Below, piece by piece: positions 1 to 9,643 of a stretch of DNA of 58,157 nucleotides. Every line of letters starts with the position of its first letter. The first letter of the stretch is position 1. The notes below the pieces were generated by a model. It was not told the origin of the DNA and made no database searches. It saw only the letters and a list, made by a program, of their open reading frames with translations. This stretch comes from Marinococcus halotolerans DSM 16375 (lineage in GTDB: Bacteria > Bacillota > Bacilli > Bacillales > Marinococcaceae). The position numbers and the translations under genes are program-made. The stretch lies in contig NZ_ATVM01000018.1 of assembly GCF_000420725.1 (NCBI RefSeq), forward strand, positions 1-58,157, given 5' to 3'.

Positions 1-143
1 CATCTAAGCATGAAGCCCCCCTTAAGATGACCTTTCCCCTCTACGGAGATAAGACCCCTTGGAGATGACGAGGTAGATAGGTCCGGCGTGGACGCATGGC
101 GACATGTGCAGCGGACGGATACTAATCGGTCGAAGTCTTATCC
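1..143 (+). rRNA. 23S ribosomal RNA, 3' end (partial)
   Basis: The first bases match the conserved 3' portion of Bacillus 23S rRNA: it opens with CATCTAAGC and GAAGCCCCCCTTAAGATGA, and ends with the domain VI closing sequence ACTAATCGGTCGAAGTCTTA. The 5' part lies outside the window. The 3' end is placed near 143 by comparison with remembered Bacillus 23S ends and may be off by a few bases. It is co-oriented with the following 5S gene, as in a normal rrn operon. Confidence 0.95.
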
Positions 144-196
144 ACGCACGAACACGATACGCGGCGGTGGCTGCGGTCTCGGTATTTGGTTGTCAG

Positions 197-209
197 GGCC
201 CGACGGGCC
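197..209 (+). other. Hairpin in the 23S-5S spacer
   Basis: GGCCC (197-201) and GGGCC (205-209) form a GC-only stem with a 3-nt loop just before the 5S gene. It lies where rRNA processing enzymes act (RNase M5 matures 5S in Bacillus). A processing role is inferred from position only. Confidence 0.4.
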
Positions 210-210
210 G

Positions 211-328
<118 letters not shown>

Positions 329-334
329 GAGTTA

Positions 335-368
335 AACCGTTTCCCTTTTCGGAGGGAGGCGGTTTTTT
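335..368 (+). terminator. Intrinsic terminator of the upstream rrn operon
   Basis: AACCGTTTCCCT (335-346) pairs over 12 positions, including two G-U, with AGGGAGGCGGTT (353-364) around a TTTCGG loop, followed by TTTTTT. It sits 7 nt after the 5S gene. Confidence 0.93.
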
Positions 369-380
369 ATATGAGAAGCT

Positions 381-410
381 TTAAATAAAGTAAAAAAGGT
401 AAGGTATAAT
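381..410 (+). promoter_or_regulatory. Probable promoter of the mgtC-family gene
   Basis: A perfect TATAAT -10 box (405-410) stands 18 nt downstream of a weak -35 candidate TTAAAT (381-386). It is just after the rRNA terminator and just before the gene, so the gene is likely transcribed independently of the rRNA operon. Confidence 0.5.
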
Positions 411-431
411 AGACGAAAGGATGTGATTCAG

Positions 432-1142
432 ATGGAGCAGTGGATGGAATATGAATCAATCATTATATTAATTCGTTTAATTCTTGCCGCCTTTTTGGCG
501 GGAGTGATAGGAATTGAGCGGGAATCGAAAGGACATCCAGCTGGTTTTCGAACCCATATGCTCGTTGGGACCGGCTCCTGTTTAGTGATGCTGCTTGCTT
601 TATTTGGCTTTCAGGATTATTTAAACCAAAACGGGGATCTGGTCGCTTATGATCCTTCACGTTTGGCCTCGTATGTAATAAGCGGGATTGGTTTTCTTGG
701 AGCTGGTACCATTATAGTGCAGGGGGCTTCTATCCGGGGACTGACTACCGCTGCTTCCATCTGGATAGTCGCTGCTATCGGTTTAACCATAGGGGCCGGC
801 ATGTTTTTTGCTGGTATCGCTGCCACAGTCCTGGTATTAACAAGTCTTATTTTTTTAAATCACGTGGACAAATGGTTTAAAAACGTTTCTGATACGGACG
901 TATTGTTTATAGCTATGGATAAAAAAGCAAACGAACTCGGCGAAACAATTCAGCGCCTCGAAAGTATGGAAGTTCAAGTTCAAAAAATAAAGGGCAAGGA
1001 ATTTGATGAAGAAGAAGCACCTTTGCTTCATTATTATATTAAAATTCACCTGCCGGAGGGTATAGCTGAAACAGAACTGTACCAGTCCTTATATAAAGTA
1101 GAAAGCATAAAAGAAATAGAGCTGAATCCGTCCTATGATTAA
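432..1142 (+). CDS. MgtC/SapB-family membrane protein
   Basis: A 236-residue protein of the MgtC/SapB family. The N-terminal two thirds is hydrophobic with about four to five membrane segments and carries the family signature GVIGIERESKGHPAGFRTH near residues 22-40, followed by GIGFLGAGTI and GLTTAASIW. The C-terminal 80 residues are soluble and ACT-like. Members have been tied to magnesium homeostasis and to control of membrane ATPase activity; the substrate cannot be read from sequence. GAAAGG at 415-420 is 11 nt before ATG 432; a GTG at 423 is too close to that site to be preferred. It is a single gene between the 5S terminator and ctsR, with its own promoter and terminator; B. subtilis has no such gene here. 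Confidence 0.85.
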   Translation: MEQWMEYESIIILIRLILAAFLAGVIGIERESKGHPAGFRTHMLVGTGSCLVMLLALFGFQDYLNQNGDLVAYDPSRLASYVISGIGFLGAGTIIVQGASIRGLTTAASIWIVAAIGLTIGAGMFFAGIAATVLVLTSLIFLNHVDKWFKNVSDTDVLFIAMDKKANELGETIQRLESMEVQVQKIKGKEFDEEEAPLLHYYIKIHLPEGIAETELYQSLYKVESIKEIELNPSYD

Positions 1143-1164
1143 TATATCACAGGGCGGATTTTTC
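1125..1164 (+). terminator. Terminator of the mgtC-family gene
   Basis: AATCCGTCCT (1125-1134) pairs with AGGGCGGATT (1151-1160) and is followed by TTTTC. The left arm lies inside the last codons of the gene. Confidence 0.85.
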
Positions 1165-1182
1165 ATTTTGCCCCTCTCTAGC

Positions 1183-1211
1183 TTGAAAACAGCTGAATAA
1201 TATTATATATT
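1183..1211 (+). promoter_or_regulatory. SigA-type promoter of the ctsR operon
   Basis: TTGAAA (1183-1188) and TATATT (1206-1211) are separated by 17 nt. The predicted transcription start falls inside the CtsR operator that follows. Confidence 0.75.
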
Positions 1212-1213
1212 AT

Positions 1214-1230
1214 AGTCAAAGATAGTCAAA
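1214..1230 (+). promoter_or_regulatory. CtsR operator
   Basis: AGTCAAAGATAGTCAAA is a full match to the CtsR heptad direct repeat (RGTCAAA-NAN-RGTCAAA). It overlaps the expected start of transcription, so CtsR bound here would block the promoter. This indicates autorepression of ctsR-mcsA-mcsB-clpC with release on heat or protein stress, as known for Bacillus. Confidence 0.93.
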
Positions 1231-1283
1231 ATCAATTTTTTGATAATAGCAAGACGAACCGGGGCGGAGAGGAGGTCGCGGGA

Positions 1284-1748
1284 ATGAAAAGCATGTCTGA
1301 TGTTATTGAAAATTATTTGAAACAAATTTTAACACAGAGTGAACAGGATCTAATTGAAATTAAAAGAAGTGAACTTGCAAAGCGCTTTGAGTGTGTTCCC
1401 TCCCAGATTAATTATGTCATAAGCACGCGTTTCACTATTGAAAAAGGCTATGTAGTAGAGAGTAAACGTGGCGGTGGCGGGTATATACGAATTACAAGGG
1501 CTAAAATTTCAGATCACGCAGAACTGCTTCGACAAGTTTCAGATCTCGTGGGACATGGTATTGATCAAAGAACCGCGGAGAGTGTTATTATGCGTTTATT
1601 CGAGGAAAAAGTGGTGAATAAACGTGAAGCAAATTTGATGCTTGCGGCAGTTGATAGGTCTATACTGGCCTTAAAGTATCCAGAAGAAAGGGATATTGTT
1701 CGTGCGCGGATCATGCAAGCTATAATAGAAAGTCTGCGCTATGAATAA
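1284..1748 (+). CDS. ctsR: Heat-shock transcriptional repressor CtsR
   Basis: A 154-residue protein, the usual CtsR length. The N-terminal winged helix-turn-helix begins MSDVIENYLKQIL and holds the glycine-rich wing SKRGGGGYIRI (about residues 61-71) that contacts the DNA minor groove and senses heat in Geobacillus. The C-terminal half is the dimerisation and McsB-interaction domain. GGAGG at 1271-1275 is 8 nt before ATG 1284. It heads the four-gene stress operon, and its own operator lies upstream, so it represses itself and the ClpC chaperone genes. Confidence 0.97.
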   Translation: MKSMSDVIENYLKQILTQSEQDLIEIKRSELAKRFECVPSQINYVISTRFTIEKGYVVESKRGGGGYIRITRAKISDHAELLRQVSDLVGHGIDQRTAESVIMRLFEEKVVNKREANLMLAAVDRSILALKYPEERDIVRARIMQAIIESLRYE

Positions 1749-1762
1749 GGGAGGGAAGATAT

Positions 1763-2332
1763 ATGATCTGTCAGAATTGCGGTCAGCGACCGGCCTCTTT
1801 ACATTACACGAAAATCGTTAATGGAGCTAAAACAGAGCTTCATTTATGCGAAGAGTGTGCAAAAGAGCAGGGGGAATCTTCTGAAACGGAGCATTCTTTC
1901 ATGTCGGCTGCGGGCGGCTATACCATCCAGGACTTATTGTCGGATTTATTAAACATGGATCAGTCCAATACAGCTGGAAATGCTGAAAAGAAACAGCCTA
2001 AAAAAGCAGCCAGGCCGCTGACATGCGACAACTGCGGACTGACGTATAAACAGTTCACTAAAACCGGCCGTTTGGGCTGTGCTCATTGTTATCACGCCTT
2101 TGAATCGAAGCTGACCCCTGTTTTTCGCCGGGTGCACAGCGGCAATACTAATCATACCGGCAAGGTTCCAAAGCACAGGCATGAAAAGCTGCATGCCCAA
2201 AGGGAGCTGGATGAGAAAAAACGACAGATTAACATCCTCGTCCAAAATGAAGAGTTTGAAAAGGCTGCGGAATTAAGGGATGAAATCCGTACCCTTGAAA
2301 AACAGTTTCAGGGAAGGGAGGAAGACAGCTGA
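1763..2332 (+). CDS. mcsA: McsA, zinc-finger activator of the arginine kinase McsB
   Basis: A 189-residue protein with several CxxC zinc-binding pairs (CQNCG at the start, CEEC, CDNCG and CAHC) in the N-terminal two thirds, and a UVR motif at the C-terminus (NEEFEKAAELRDEIRTLEKQ) like that of ClpC and UvrB. In Bacillus it binds and activates McsB and helps release CtsR. The stop codon overlaps the mcsB start, which indicates coupled translation with its partner. RBS GGGAGGGAAG precedes ATG 1763. Confidence 0.95.
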   Translation: MICQNCGQRPASLHYTKIVNGAKTELHLCEECAKEQGESSETEHSFMSAAGGYTIQDLLSDLLNMDQSNTAGNAEKKQPKKAARPLTCDNCGLTYKQFTKTGRLGCAHCYHAFESKLTPVFRRVHSGNTNHTGKVPKHRHEKLHAQRELDEKKRQINILVQNEEFEKAAELRDEIRTLEKQFQGREEDS

Positions 2333-3396
2333 TGGCATCCGAACACTTTTTTTCAGAGGCGATCAGTCCGTGGATGCAGGAAGGCCCGGGACCAGAAGGC
2401 GATATTGCTCTTAGCACCAGGGTCCGGCTTGCCCGTAATATAGAGCAGTACCCCTTCCCGGTGTTTGCTTCAGAAGAAGCAAGCGCAACACTTCTGCGCT
2501 ACGCTTCCTCTACTTTGTTGAATCAATCAGAAGAAGTAGGCTCCCTTGAAGCATTGAATATGAATGAACTTCGTCCGAATGAACGCCAGGTACTGGTGGA
2601 AAAACATCTTGTGAGTCCGTATTTAATAAAAAACATGGAACATAGTGCTGTTCTTTTGAATAACGATGAATCAATCAGTATTATGGTTAATGAGGAAGAT
2701 CATTTGCGTCTTCAATGTCTGAGTAACGGCATGCAGCTTGAAGAATGTTACAATGAAGCTGACCGCCTGGATGATTGGGCGGAAGCCAACCTTACCTATG
2801 CGTTTGACGAACGGCTCGGTTACTTAACAAGCTGCCCGACAAATGTAGGAACAGGTATGAGAGCTTCAGTAATGGTACATCTGCCTGCTCTAGTCTGGAC
2901 CAACCAGCTCAGCCGCATTCTTCCGGCTATTCACCAGCTTGGTCTGGTCGTAAGAGGTATCTACGGAGAAGGCAGTGAAGCACTCGGCAACCTTTTTCAA
3001 ATTTCCAATCAGATGACATTGGGAAAATCGGAAAAAGACATCATCGAAGATCTGCGCGGTGTAGTAATGCAGGTGATTCAAAGAGAACGCCATGCACGCG
3101 AGTCTCTGCTCGGCTCTTCAAGGGTAAAGCTCGAAGACCGGGTGTTCAGGTCCTATGGCATCCTTGCATACAGCCGCATGATGACGACCAAAGAAGCTGC
3201 CAACCGTTTATCGGATGTGAGGCTTGGTATTGATCTGGATTTAATTAAAGGGATTTCGGGTAATATTTTAAATGAACTTATGTTACTGACTCAGCCTGGT
3301 TTTCTTGAACAGTATGCAGGAGAATCACTGACTCAGGAAGAAGCAGATATAAGACGGGCAAATGTGATCCGTGAAAGAATAAAACTTGAATTATAG
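2332..3396 (+). CDS. mcsB: Protein-arginine kinase McsB
   Basis: A 354-residue ATP:guanido phosphotransferase-type enzyme that phosphorylates arginines in CtsR and in damaged proteins, marking them for ClpCP. Visible are the N-terminal STRVRLARNIEQYPFP block and the substrate loop CPTNVGTGMRASV with the catalytic cysteine at residue 168. The C-terminal phosphoarginine-binding motif, RDxxRA in characterised McsB, reads ADIRRA here (338-343), so its first arginine is missing. It starts within the mcsA stop codon (TGATG) and is followed after 30 nt by clpC. Confidence 0.96.
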   Translation: MASEHFFSEAISPWMQEGPGPEGDIALSTRVRLARNIEQYPFPVFASEEASATLLRYASSTLLNQSEEVGSLEALNMNELRPNERQVLVEKHLVSPYLIKNMEHSAVLLNNDESISIMVNEEDHLRLQCLSNGMQLEECYNEADRLDDWAEANLTYAFDERLGYLTSCPTNVGTGMRASVMVHLPALVWTNQLSRILPAIHQLGLVVRGIYGEGSEALGNLFQISNQMTLGKSEKDIIEDLRGVVMQVIQRERHARESLLGSSRVKLEDRVFRSYGILAYSRMMTTKEAANRLSDVRLGIDLDLIKGISGNILNELMLLTQPGFLEQYAGESLTQEEADIRRANVIRERIKLEL

Positions 3397-3426
3397 ATTC
3401 ACCAATGCGTAGGAGGTGCGTGCGAC

Positions 3427-5880
3427 ATGATGTTCGGCCGTTTTACAGAACGAGCGCAAAAAGTATTGGCGCTAGCTCAGGAAGAAGCTATCCGCCTTGG
3501 CCATAATAATATAGGGACAGAGCATATTCTGCTCGGTTTAGTGCGTGAAGGTGAGGGTATTGCTGCAAAAGCTCTCCAGGCACTGAATTTGGACACAGAC
3601 CAGATTCAGCAGGAGGTAGAAACCCTTATCGGCACCGGTCAGCAGGGATCGAAAACGATTCATTATACCCCCCGGGCGAAAAAAGTCATTGAGCTTTCCA
3701 TGGATGAAGCAAGAAAGCTTGGTCATTCCTATGTTGGCACAGAGCATATTCTGCTCGGATTAATCCGGGAAGGAGAAGGCGTTGCAGCCCGGGTATTGAA
3801 TAATCTTGGAGTCAGCCTGAACAAAGCCCGTCAGCAGGTGCTTCAGCTTCTCGGAAGCAATGAAGGGGCTTCGAGCTCTGGCAGCCAGCAGGCTCCAGGA
3901 GCAGGCGGAAGCGCCAACACGCCGACTCTTGACAGTTTAGCAAGAGATTTGACGGCAGTAGCGAAAGAAGAAGGCCTCGATCCGGTCATCGGAAGAAGCC
4001 AGGAAATTGAACGTGTTATTCAGGTATTGAGCCGCCGGACAAAAAATAACCCGGTTCTTATCGGGGAGCCTGGTGTAGGTAAAACAGCTATTGCTGAAGG
4101 CCTGGCATTGTCGATTGTTTCCAATGAAGTACCGGAAACGCTACGCAATAAGCGGGTTATGACTCTCGATATGGGTACCGTTGTTGCTGGTACAAAATAC
4201 CGCGGTGAATTTGAAGACCGTTTGAAGAAAGTAATGGAAGAAATCCGTCAGTCCGGAAATGTACTGTTGTTCATTGATGAACTTCACACATTAATCGGTG
4301 CCGGTGGTGCAGAAGGGGCCATCGATGCCTCAAACATCCTGAAGCCGTCACTTGCACGTGGAGAGCTTCAATGCATCGGTGCCACCACTCTGGATGAATA
4401 CCGGAAGTATATTGAAAAGGATGCCGCGCTTGAACGTCGTTTCCAGCCAATTCAAGTGAACGAACCGACACTTGAAGAATCTATTCAAATCCTTGCCGGT
4501 CTGAGAGACCGTTACGAAGCCCACCACCGGGTAACTATTGGAGATGAAGCGATTGAACAGGCAGTGAAATTATCCGACCGGTATATTTCGGACCGTTTCC
4601 TGCCGGATAAAGCGATCGACTTAATCGACGAAGCGGGTTCACGGGTGCGCCTGCGTTCTTACACAGCGCCGCCGAACCTGAAAGAACTTGAACAGAATCT
4701 CGAAGAAACACGTAAGGAAAAAGATGCGGCCGTGCAGAGTCAGGAATTCGAAAAAGCGGCTTCACTTCGTGATTCCGAACAGCGGCTGCGTGCAGAAGTC
4801 GAAGAAATGAAAAATGAATGGAAAGAAAAGCAGGGGCAGGAAAACTCCGCAATTACCACAGAAGACATCGCCCAGGTGGTTTCAAGCTGGACAGGCGTTC
4901 CGGTATCCAAGCTTGCAGAAGAAGAAACGGACCGTCTGCTTCATATGGAAGATATCCTGCATAACAGGGTCGTCGGCCAGGACGAAGCAGTCAATGCTAT
5001 TTCCAAAGCAGTGCGTCGTGCCCGTGCCGGCTTGAAAGATCCGAAACGGCCGATCGGTTCCTTTATCTTCCTCGGACCTACCGGTGTAGGTAAGACAGAA
5101 CTGGCACGAGCTGTTGCAGAAACGTTATTTGGCGATGAAGAATCTATTATCCGAATCGATATGTCCGAATATATGGAACGGCATGCGACGAGTCGCCTGG
5201 TCGGTTCTCCTCCAGGCTATGTCGGCTATGAAGAAGGCGGACAGCTGACAGAAAAAGTGCGCCGTAATCCGTACTCCGTGATTTTGCTGGACGAAATTGA
5301 AAAAGCTCACCCGGAAGTATTTAACATTCTGCTTCAGGTACTTGAAGACGGTTTTCTTACCGACTCTAAAGGACGCCGGGTTGACTTTAGAAATACAGCG
5401 CTGATTCTGACCTCAAACGTCGGGGCAAGCACGCTGCGTCAAAATAAAAGTGTTGGCTTTGCGGCCCAGTCTACCGAGCAGAAATTCGACGATATGCGAG
5501 ATAAAATCATGGGCGAGCTGAAAAACACGTTCCGTCCTGAATTTATCAACCGTCTGGATGAAATTATTGTCTTCCACAGCCTGGAAAAAGAGCACATCAA
5601 AAAGATTGTGCGCTTAATGACAGAGCAGCTTAAAAAGCGTGTGGAAGAGCACGGTATCAGTATTGAAATTACCGATGCAGCACTCGATAAAATTGCTGAT
5701 GAAGGTTTTGACCCTGAATACGGGGCCCGGCCGCTCAGACGTGCTCTGCAGCGTCACGTGGAAGACCGCTTATCCGACGAACTGCTTAAAGGCACGCTTG
5801 AAGAAGGGAACACTGCTGTGATTGACGTAAAAGACAACGAGTTTATTGTTGAAACGAAAACAGGCACGGCAAAAGCATAA
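3427..5880 (+). CDS. clpC: ATP-dependent Clp protease ATP-binding subunit ClpC
   Basis: An 817-residue Hsp100 unfoldase that feeds substrates to ClpP and requires adaptors (MecA) or phosphoarginine marks. Domains in order: a double Clp-N repeat (about 1-145) that binds phosphoarginine, AAA-1 with Walker [10 protein letters not shown] near residue 213, a coiled-coil middle domain with a UVR motif ([15 protein letters not shown]), and AAA-2 with Walker [10 protein letters not shown] near residue 549. No truncation is seen. AGGAGGTG lies 10 nt before ATG 3427; a second ATG follows immediately. Last gene of the CtsR regulon operon, ahead of a strong terminator. Confidence 0.98.
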   Translation: MMFGRFTERAQKVLALAQEEAIRLGHNNIGTEHILLGLVREGEGIAAKALQALNLDTDQIQQEVETLIGTGQQGSKTIHYTPRAKKVIELSMDEARKLGHSYVGTEHILLGLIREGEGVAARVLNNLGVSLNKARQQVLQLLGSNEGASSSGSQQAPGAGGSANTPTLDSLARDLTAVAKEEGLDPVIGRSQEIERVIQVLSRRTKNNPVLIGEPGVGKTAIAEGLALSIVSNEVPETLRNKRVMTLDMGTVVAGTKYRGEFEDRLKKVMEEIRQSGNVLLFIDELHTLIGAGGAEGAIDASNILKPSLARGELQCIGATTLDEYRKYIEKDAALERRFQPIQVNEPTLEESIQILAGLRDRYEAHHRVTIGDEAIEQAVKLSDRYISDRFLPDKAIDLIDEAGSRVRLRSYTAPPNLKELEQNLEETRKEKDAAVQSQEFEKAASLRDSEQRLRAEVEEMKNEWKEKQGQENSAITTEDIAQVVSSWTGVPVSKLAEEETDRLLHMEDILHNRVVGQDEAVNAISKAVRRARAGLKDPKRPIGSFIFLGPTGVGKTELARAVAETLFGDEESIIRIDMSEYMERHATSRLVGSPPGYVGYEEGGQLTEKVRRNPYSVILLDEIEKAHPEVFNILLQVLEDGFLTDSKGRRVDFRNTALILTSNVGASTLRQNKSVGFAAQSTEQKFDDMRDKIMGELKNTFRPEFINRLDEIIVFHSLEKEHIKKIVRLMTEQLKKRVEEHGISIEITDAALDKIADEGFDPEYGARPLRRALQRHVEDRLSDELLKGTLEEGNTAVIDVKDNEFIVETKTGTAKA

Positions 5881-5893
5881 TAAAGCTATATTC

Positions 5894-5945
5894 GAAACAG
5901 CTGCCTTGTGGCATATTGATGTCAGGGGGCAGCTGTTTCTCTTTT
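5894..5945 (+). terminator. Terminator of the ctsR-clpC operon
   Basis: GAAACAGCTGCC (5894-5905) pairs perfectly with GGCAGCTGTTTC (5928-5939), followed by a T-rich tract (TCTCTTTTT). It separates the heat-shock operon from radA. Confidence 0.88.
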
Positions 5946-6011
5946 TATGAACAACATCGAGTGGAATCGAAACGCAAATAGATACAGCTCGTAGTAAAAG
6001 AGGAGGCTCGT

Positions 6012-7400
6012 ATGGCAAAAGCAAAAACAAAATTTGTCTGCCAAGAGTGTGGGTATGAAACTCAAAAGTGGATGGGACGCTGTCCGGCCTGCAACAACTG
6101 GAATACGATGGTAGAGGAAAAGGAAGCTCCGGCTTCGAAAGCAGGCCGCCGCCCGGCGGCAAATGTATTCAGCGAAGCTGACAAACCGACACCGATTACC
6201 CAGGTAACTGGAGAAAAGGAAAACCGCATTTCAACGTCTGTAGGCGAATTAAACAGAGTGTTAGGCGGGGGCATCGTGCCCGGATCACTTGTGTTGGTCG
6301 GGGGAGATCCGGGGATTGGGAAGTCGACGCTGCTTCTGCAGGTTTCTGCTCTGCTTGCTTCCCAGAAGTACCGGGTCCTTTATGTTTCCGGAGAGGAGTC
6401 GGTCAAGCAGACGAAGATGAGAGCGGAACGCCTCGGTGTGGAAGCAGACACGCTGTTTGTGTTTGCCGAAACAAATATGGAGCGGATCGAGGCGGCGATG
6501 GAAGAAGTGAAGCCGGATCTTGTAATTATCGATTCAATTCAGACCGTTCATTCGGATGAAATCCAGTCGGCGCCCGGAAGCGTAGCGCAGGTGCGTGAAT
6601 CAACATCGACATTTATGCACATTGCAAAAAATCGGGGCATTGCTGTATTTGTTGTTGGCCATATGACCAAGCAGGGATCAATTGCCGGACCGAAAATGCT
6701 CGAGCACATGGTGGATTCCGTGCTTTATTTTGAAGGTGAACAGCATAATACGTACCGGATCTTACGGGCCGTGAAAAACAGGTTTGGCTCAACGAATGAA
6801 ATCGGGATCTTTGAAATGAAAGAGGCAGGGCTGAAGGAAGTAACAAATCCTTCAGAAATCTTTCTTGAAGAGCGCACGGAAGGTACTTCGGGATCGGCTG
6901 TTGTAGCTTCTTTAGAGGGGACCCGGCCAGTGCTTGTAGAACTGCAGGCGCTGATCGCCCCTACCAGCTACGCTTACCCGCGCCGGACAGCTACAGGAAT
7001 TGATCAGAACCGGATTGCGCTGCTGATGGCAGTGCTTGAAAAGCGGCTTGGCATGCTTCTTCAAAATCAGGATGCCTATATTAACGTCGCGGGAGGCGTG
7101 AAGCTCGACGAGCCGGCAGTCGACCTTGGTATTGCTATATGCGTTGCTTCGAGCTTTCGGAACCAATCCACGAATCCGGGTGACATTGTTATGGGAGAAG
7201 TAGGCCTTACCGGAGAAATCCGGCGTATTTCCCGGGTGGAGGAGCGCGTGAAAGAGGCCGCGAAGCTCGGGTTTTCACGGGCGATTATTCCCTCGAAAAA
7301 TATAGGCGGTTGGACATTTCCGGAAGGCATTCATGTAGTAGGCGTCAAAACGCTTGAAGAAGCACTCGATGCAGCACTCGAACCGGCTCCGCTTAGATAA
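6012..7400 (+). CDS. radA: DNA repair protein RadA (Sms)
   Basis: A 462-residue RecA-like branch-migration helicase used in recombination and transformation. It begins with a four-cysteine zinc finger (CQECG ... CPAC), then the ATPase core with Walker [11 protein letters not shown] near residue 97 and the RadA signature KNRFGSTNE near residue 255, and ends in a Lon-protease-like domain. RBS GAGGAGG is upstream of ATG 6012. It keeps its usual place after clpC, but the gene normally following it, disA, is absent. Confidence 0.97.
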   Translation: MAKAKTKFVCQECGYETQKWMGRCPACNNWNTMVEEKEAPASKAGRRPAANVFSEADKPTPITQVTGEKENRISTSVGELNRVLGGGIVPGSLVLVGGDPGIGKSTLLLQVSALLASQKYRVLYVSGEESVKQTKMRAERLGVEADTLFVFAETNMERIEAAMEEVKPDLVIIDSIQTVHSDEIQSAPGSVAQVRESTSTFMHIAKNRGIAVFVVGHMTKQGSIAGPKMLEHMVDSVLYFEGEQHNTYRILRAVKNRFGSTNEIGIFEMKEAGLKEVTNPSEIFLEERTEGTSGSAVVASLEGTRPVLVELQALIAPTSYAYPRRTATGIDQNRIALLMAVLEKRLGMLLQNQDAYINVAGGVKLDEPAVDLGIAICVASSFRNQSTNPGDIVMGEVGLTGEIRRISRVEERVKEAAKLGFSRAIIPSKNIGGWTFPEGIHVVGVKTLEEALDAALEPAPLR

Positions 7401-7409
7401 GTTAACGAT

Positions 7410-7438
7410 GAAGGTCCTGACCGCACATTAGGACCTTC
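7410..7438 (+). terminator. Probable terminator after radA
   Basis: GAAGGTCCT (7410-7418) pairs with AGGACCTTC (7430-7438). The following tract, TACATCCTTTTTCC, is only partly T-rich, so termination may be incomplete. Confidence 0.6.
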
Positions 7439-7554
7439 TACATCCTTTTTCCTAATAATTAAGAAAATTCAACGATCTTATGAACAAATTGTATCAAATT
7501 GTCCAAAGTTATGATAAATATGACGTTAGTGGTTTGTGCCAGAGGAAAAATGTT

Positions 7555-7560
7555 TATAAT
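7555..7560 (+). promoter_or_regulatory. Probable -10 box of yacL
   Basis: A perfect TATAAT sits 7 nt before the yacL ribosome binding site. The matching -35 region (TTTGTG, 7533-7538) is poor, so the promoter may be weak or activator-dependent. Confidence 0.4.
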
Positions 7561-7583
7561 ACACTTAAGGAGGTGTTTGGAAA

Positions 7584-8708
7584 GTGTTGGAAAAGATTGT
7601 ACAGCTGTTTTTTGTTCTTGCCGGTATTACGTTAGGATTTCTTTATATTCCTGAACTTATTTCTTTATTTCCTTTTTATACTTTTCCTGACTGGGTTTAC
7701 AATACCTATATCGGTGCTACTGTAGGAGCGGTAATCGTTGGATTTGTGTTTTGGGCCGCGAGCCTTTGGATCGCGGGGCCAATCGTCAACGGTATGCGGT
7801 TCCTGGAAGAAAAGGTAGTCAAAGCTCCTGTTACAGACGTATTGTTCGGAACGCTCGGACTGATTTTCGGACTGGTCATTGCCTTTCTTATTTCCCTTCC
7901 ACTCAATTCGATCCGTATTCCTGTAATTGATTCCGTACTTCCCTTGTTTTTATCCTTTTTCTGTGGCTATTTTGGCTTCCAGATTGGATTTAAAAAGCGT
8001 GATGAACTGTTAGGTCTTTTTTCGAGTTCAAAAAACGCTGCAGCAAAGGAAGAAGCAGCGTTGGCAGCTGCGGCAGCTTCAGAAGAAAATCAGGCATGGG
8101 AGAAGCTGCTCGATACAAGCGTAATTATTGACGGGCGCATTGCAGATATCTGCCAATCAGGATTTATTGAAGGGAAACTGGTGATCCCCGAATTTGTACT
8201 CGAAGAGCTTCAGCATATTGCGGATTCCTCGGATGTATTAAAGCGTAACCGTGGCCGCCGCGGGCTCGATATCCTAAACCGTATTCAAAAGGAACTTCCT
8301 ATCGAAGTAGAAATTACGGATACTGATTTTGAAGATATTCATGAAGTGGACAGCAAGCTGGTAAAACTTGCGAAAGTGCGAAATGGTATTGTCGTTACCA
8401 ATGATTTTAATTTAAACAAGGTGTGCGACCTTCAGGGCGTCAGCGTGTTAAATATTAATGATTTGGCAAATGCAGTAAAACCGGTGGTTCTTCCTGGCGA
8501 GGAAATGATGGTCCAGGTGATCAAGGACGGGAAGGAACAAAGCCAGGGAATTGGATACTTAGACGATGGCACGATGATTGTAGTCGAAAGCGGAAAAGGC
8601 TATATTGGCCAGGAAATAGAAGTGGTAGTTACGAGTGTCCTGCAGACGAGTGCGGGGCGGATGATATTTGCAAAACCAAAGGTATCAAAGCGCGAAAAAG
8701 CTTTATAA
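7584..8708 (+). CDS. yacL: PIN-TRAM domain membrane protein YacL
   Basis: A 374-residue protein with four predicted N-terminal membrane segments (about 1-135), an alanine/glutamate-rich linker, a cytoplasmic PIN nuclease domain starting [15 protein letters not shown] near residue 175 with conserved acidic residues, and a C-terminal TRAM RNA-binding domain (about 300-360). This is the conserved YacL family of Gram-positive bacteria; the RNA target is not known to me. AAGGAGGTG lies 8 nt before GTG 7584, with a TTG at 7587 as alternative start. A terminator follows at once, so it is probably a single-gene unit. Confidence 0.93.
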   Translation: MLEKIVQLFFVLAGITLGFLYIPELISLFPFYTFPDWVYNTYIGATVGAVIVGFVFWAASLWIAGPIVNGMRFLEEKVVKAPVTDVLFGTLGLIFGLVIAFLISLPLNSIRIPVIDSVLPLFLSFFCGYFGFQIGFKKRDELLGLFSSSKNAAAKEEAALAAAAASEENQAWEKLLDTSVIIDGRIADICQSGFIEGKLVIPEFVLEELQHIADSSDVLKRNRGRRGLDILNRIQKELPIEVEITDTDFEDIHEVDSKLVKLAKVRNGIVVTNDFNLNKVCDLQGVSVLNINDLANAVKPVVLPGEEMMVQVIKDGKEQSQGIGYLDDGTMIVVESGKGYIGQEIEVVVTSVLQTSAGRMIFAKPKVSKREKAL

Positions 8709-8715
8709 TGAGATG

Positions 8716-8740
8716 CCCTGTGCCTGCACAGGGTTTTTTT
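8716..8740 (+). terminator. Terminator of yacL
   Basis: CCCTGTG (8716-8722), loop CCTG, CACAGGG (8727-8733), then seven T. Between here and ispD (8741-8947) no gene or clear promoter is visible. Confidence 0.92.
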
Positions 8741-8947
8741 ATGCGGATTTTCATCAAATATAAATGGCTGGCAGCTTTTCCTATAGGGGAAGTTTTGGTA
8801 AAATTAATGTTTGATAAGCGGTGCGGTAGAATAAATACAGTGTTTTTCGGGTATCAGCATATTATTAACAGGCGGAATTTGCTTTAAGAGCAAAGAGAAC
8901 GCGATACATACAACGGGAACACAATGTCTTGAAATTGGAGAGGTACT

Positions 8948-9643
8948 ATGAACTATGCGGTAGTCATTCCTGCAGCCGGCCAGGGGAAACGAATGCAGGC
9001 GGGCCATAATAAACAGTTTCTCGTTTTAGAAGAACGGCCATTAATAATTCATACTGCATCTGTTTTCGAGCAGGATCCGTGGTGTAAAGAAATTATTGTT
9101 GTTGCCAACGCTTCCGAAATTTATGACATGGAAGAGCTTTTCAACGATTGGGGCATACGAAAGGTAAAGCAGGTGGTCGTGGGTGGAAACGAACGCCAGA
9201 ACAGCGTGCATGAAGGGTTGAAACGCCTTCTTCCCGAGCACCAAGTCGTTCTGGTGCACGACGGGGCCCGCCCGTTCGTGGAGCAGGAAGATATCCACCG
9301 CCTCGTGGAACAGGCAGAGCAAACGGGGGCAGCGGTGCTTGGCACAAAAATGAAAGATACCGTTAAACGTACCGATGGGGCAACGGTGCTTGAAACGATC
9401 GACCGTTCCAGCTTATGGGCGGTACAGACTCCGCAGGCTTTTCAGGCAGCGGTTGTGACAGAAGCCTACGATTACGCAGCGACCCACCAGATTGTCGGCA
9501 CAGACGATACCAGCCTGGTGGAATATATGGGCCGGCCGGTAAAAATTGTGGAAGGAAGCTACGATAATATCAAGCTGACTACTCCTGAAGACATGGTGGT
9601 GGCCCGGGCGATTTTGCAGAAGCGAAGAGAGGGAAGAAAGTAA
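8948..9643 (+). CDS. ispD: 2-C-methyl-D-erythritol 4-phosphate cytidylyltransferase
   Basis: A 231-residue enzyme making CDP-methylerythritol in the MEP isoprenoid pathway. The nucleotide-binding motif PAAGQGKRM is at residues 8-16, and the family blocks VHDGARPF and [12 protein letters not shown] are present. Length is standard. RBS GGAGAGGT precedes ATG 8948. Its stop codon TAA shares its last A with the ATG of ispF, so the two MEP enzymes are translationally coupled. Confidence 0.97.
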   Translation: MNYAVVIPAAGQGKRMQAGHNKQFLVLEERPLIIHTASVFEQDPWCKEIIVVANASEIYDMEELFNDWGIRKVKQVVVGGNERQNSVHEGLKRLLPEHQVVLVHDGARPFVEQEDIHRLVEQAEQTGAAVLGTKMKDTVKRTDGATVLETIDRSSLWAVQTPQAFQAAVVTEAYDYAATHQIVGTDDTSLVEYMGRPVKIVEGSYDNIKLTTPEDMVVARAILQKRREGRK

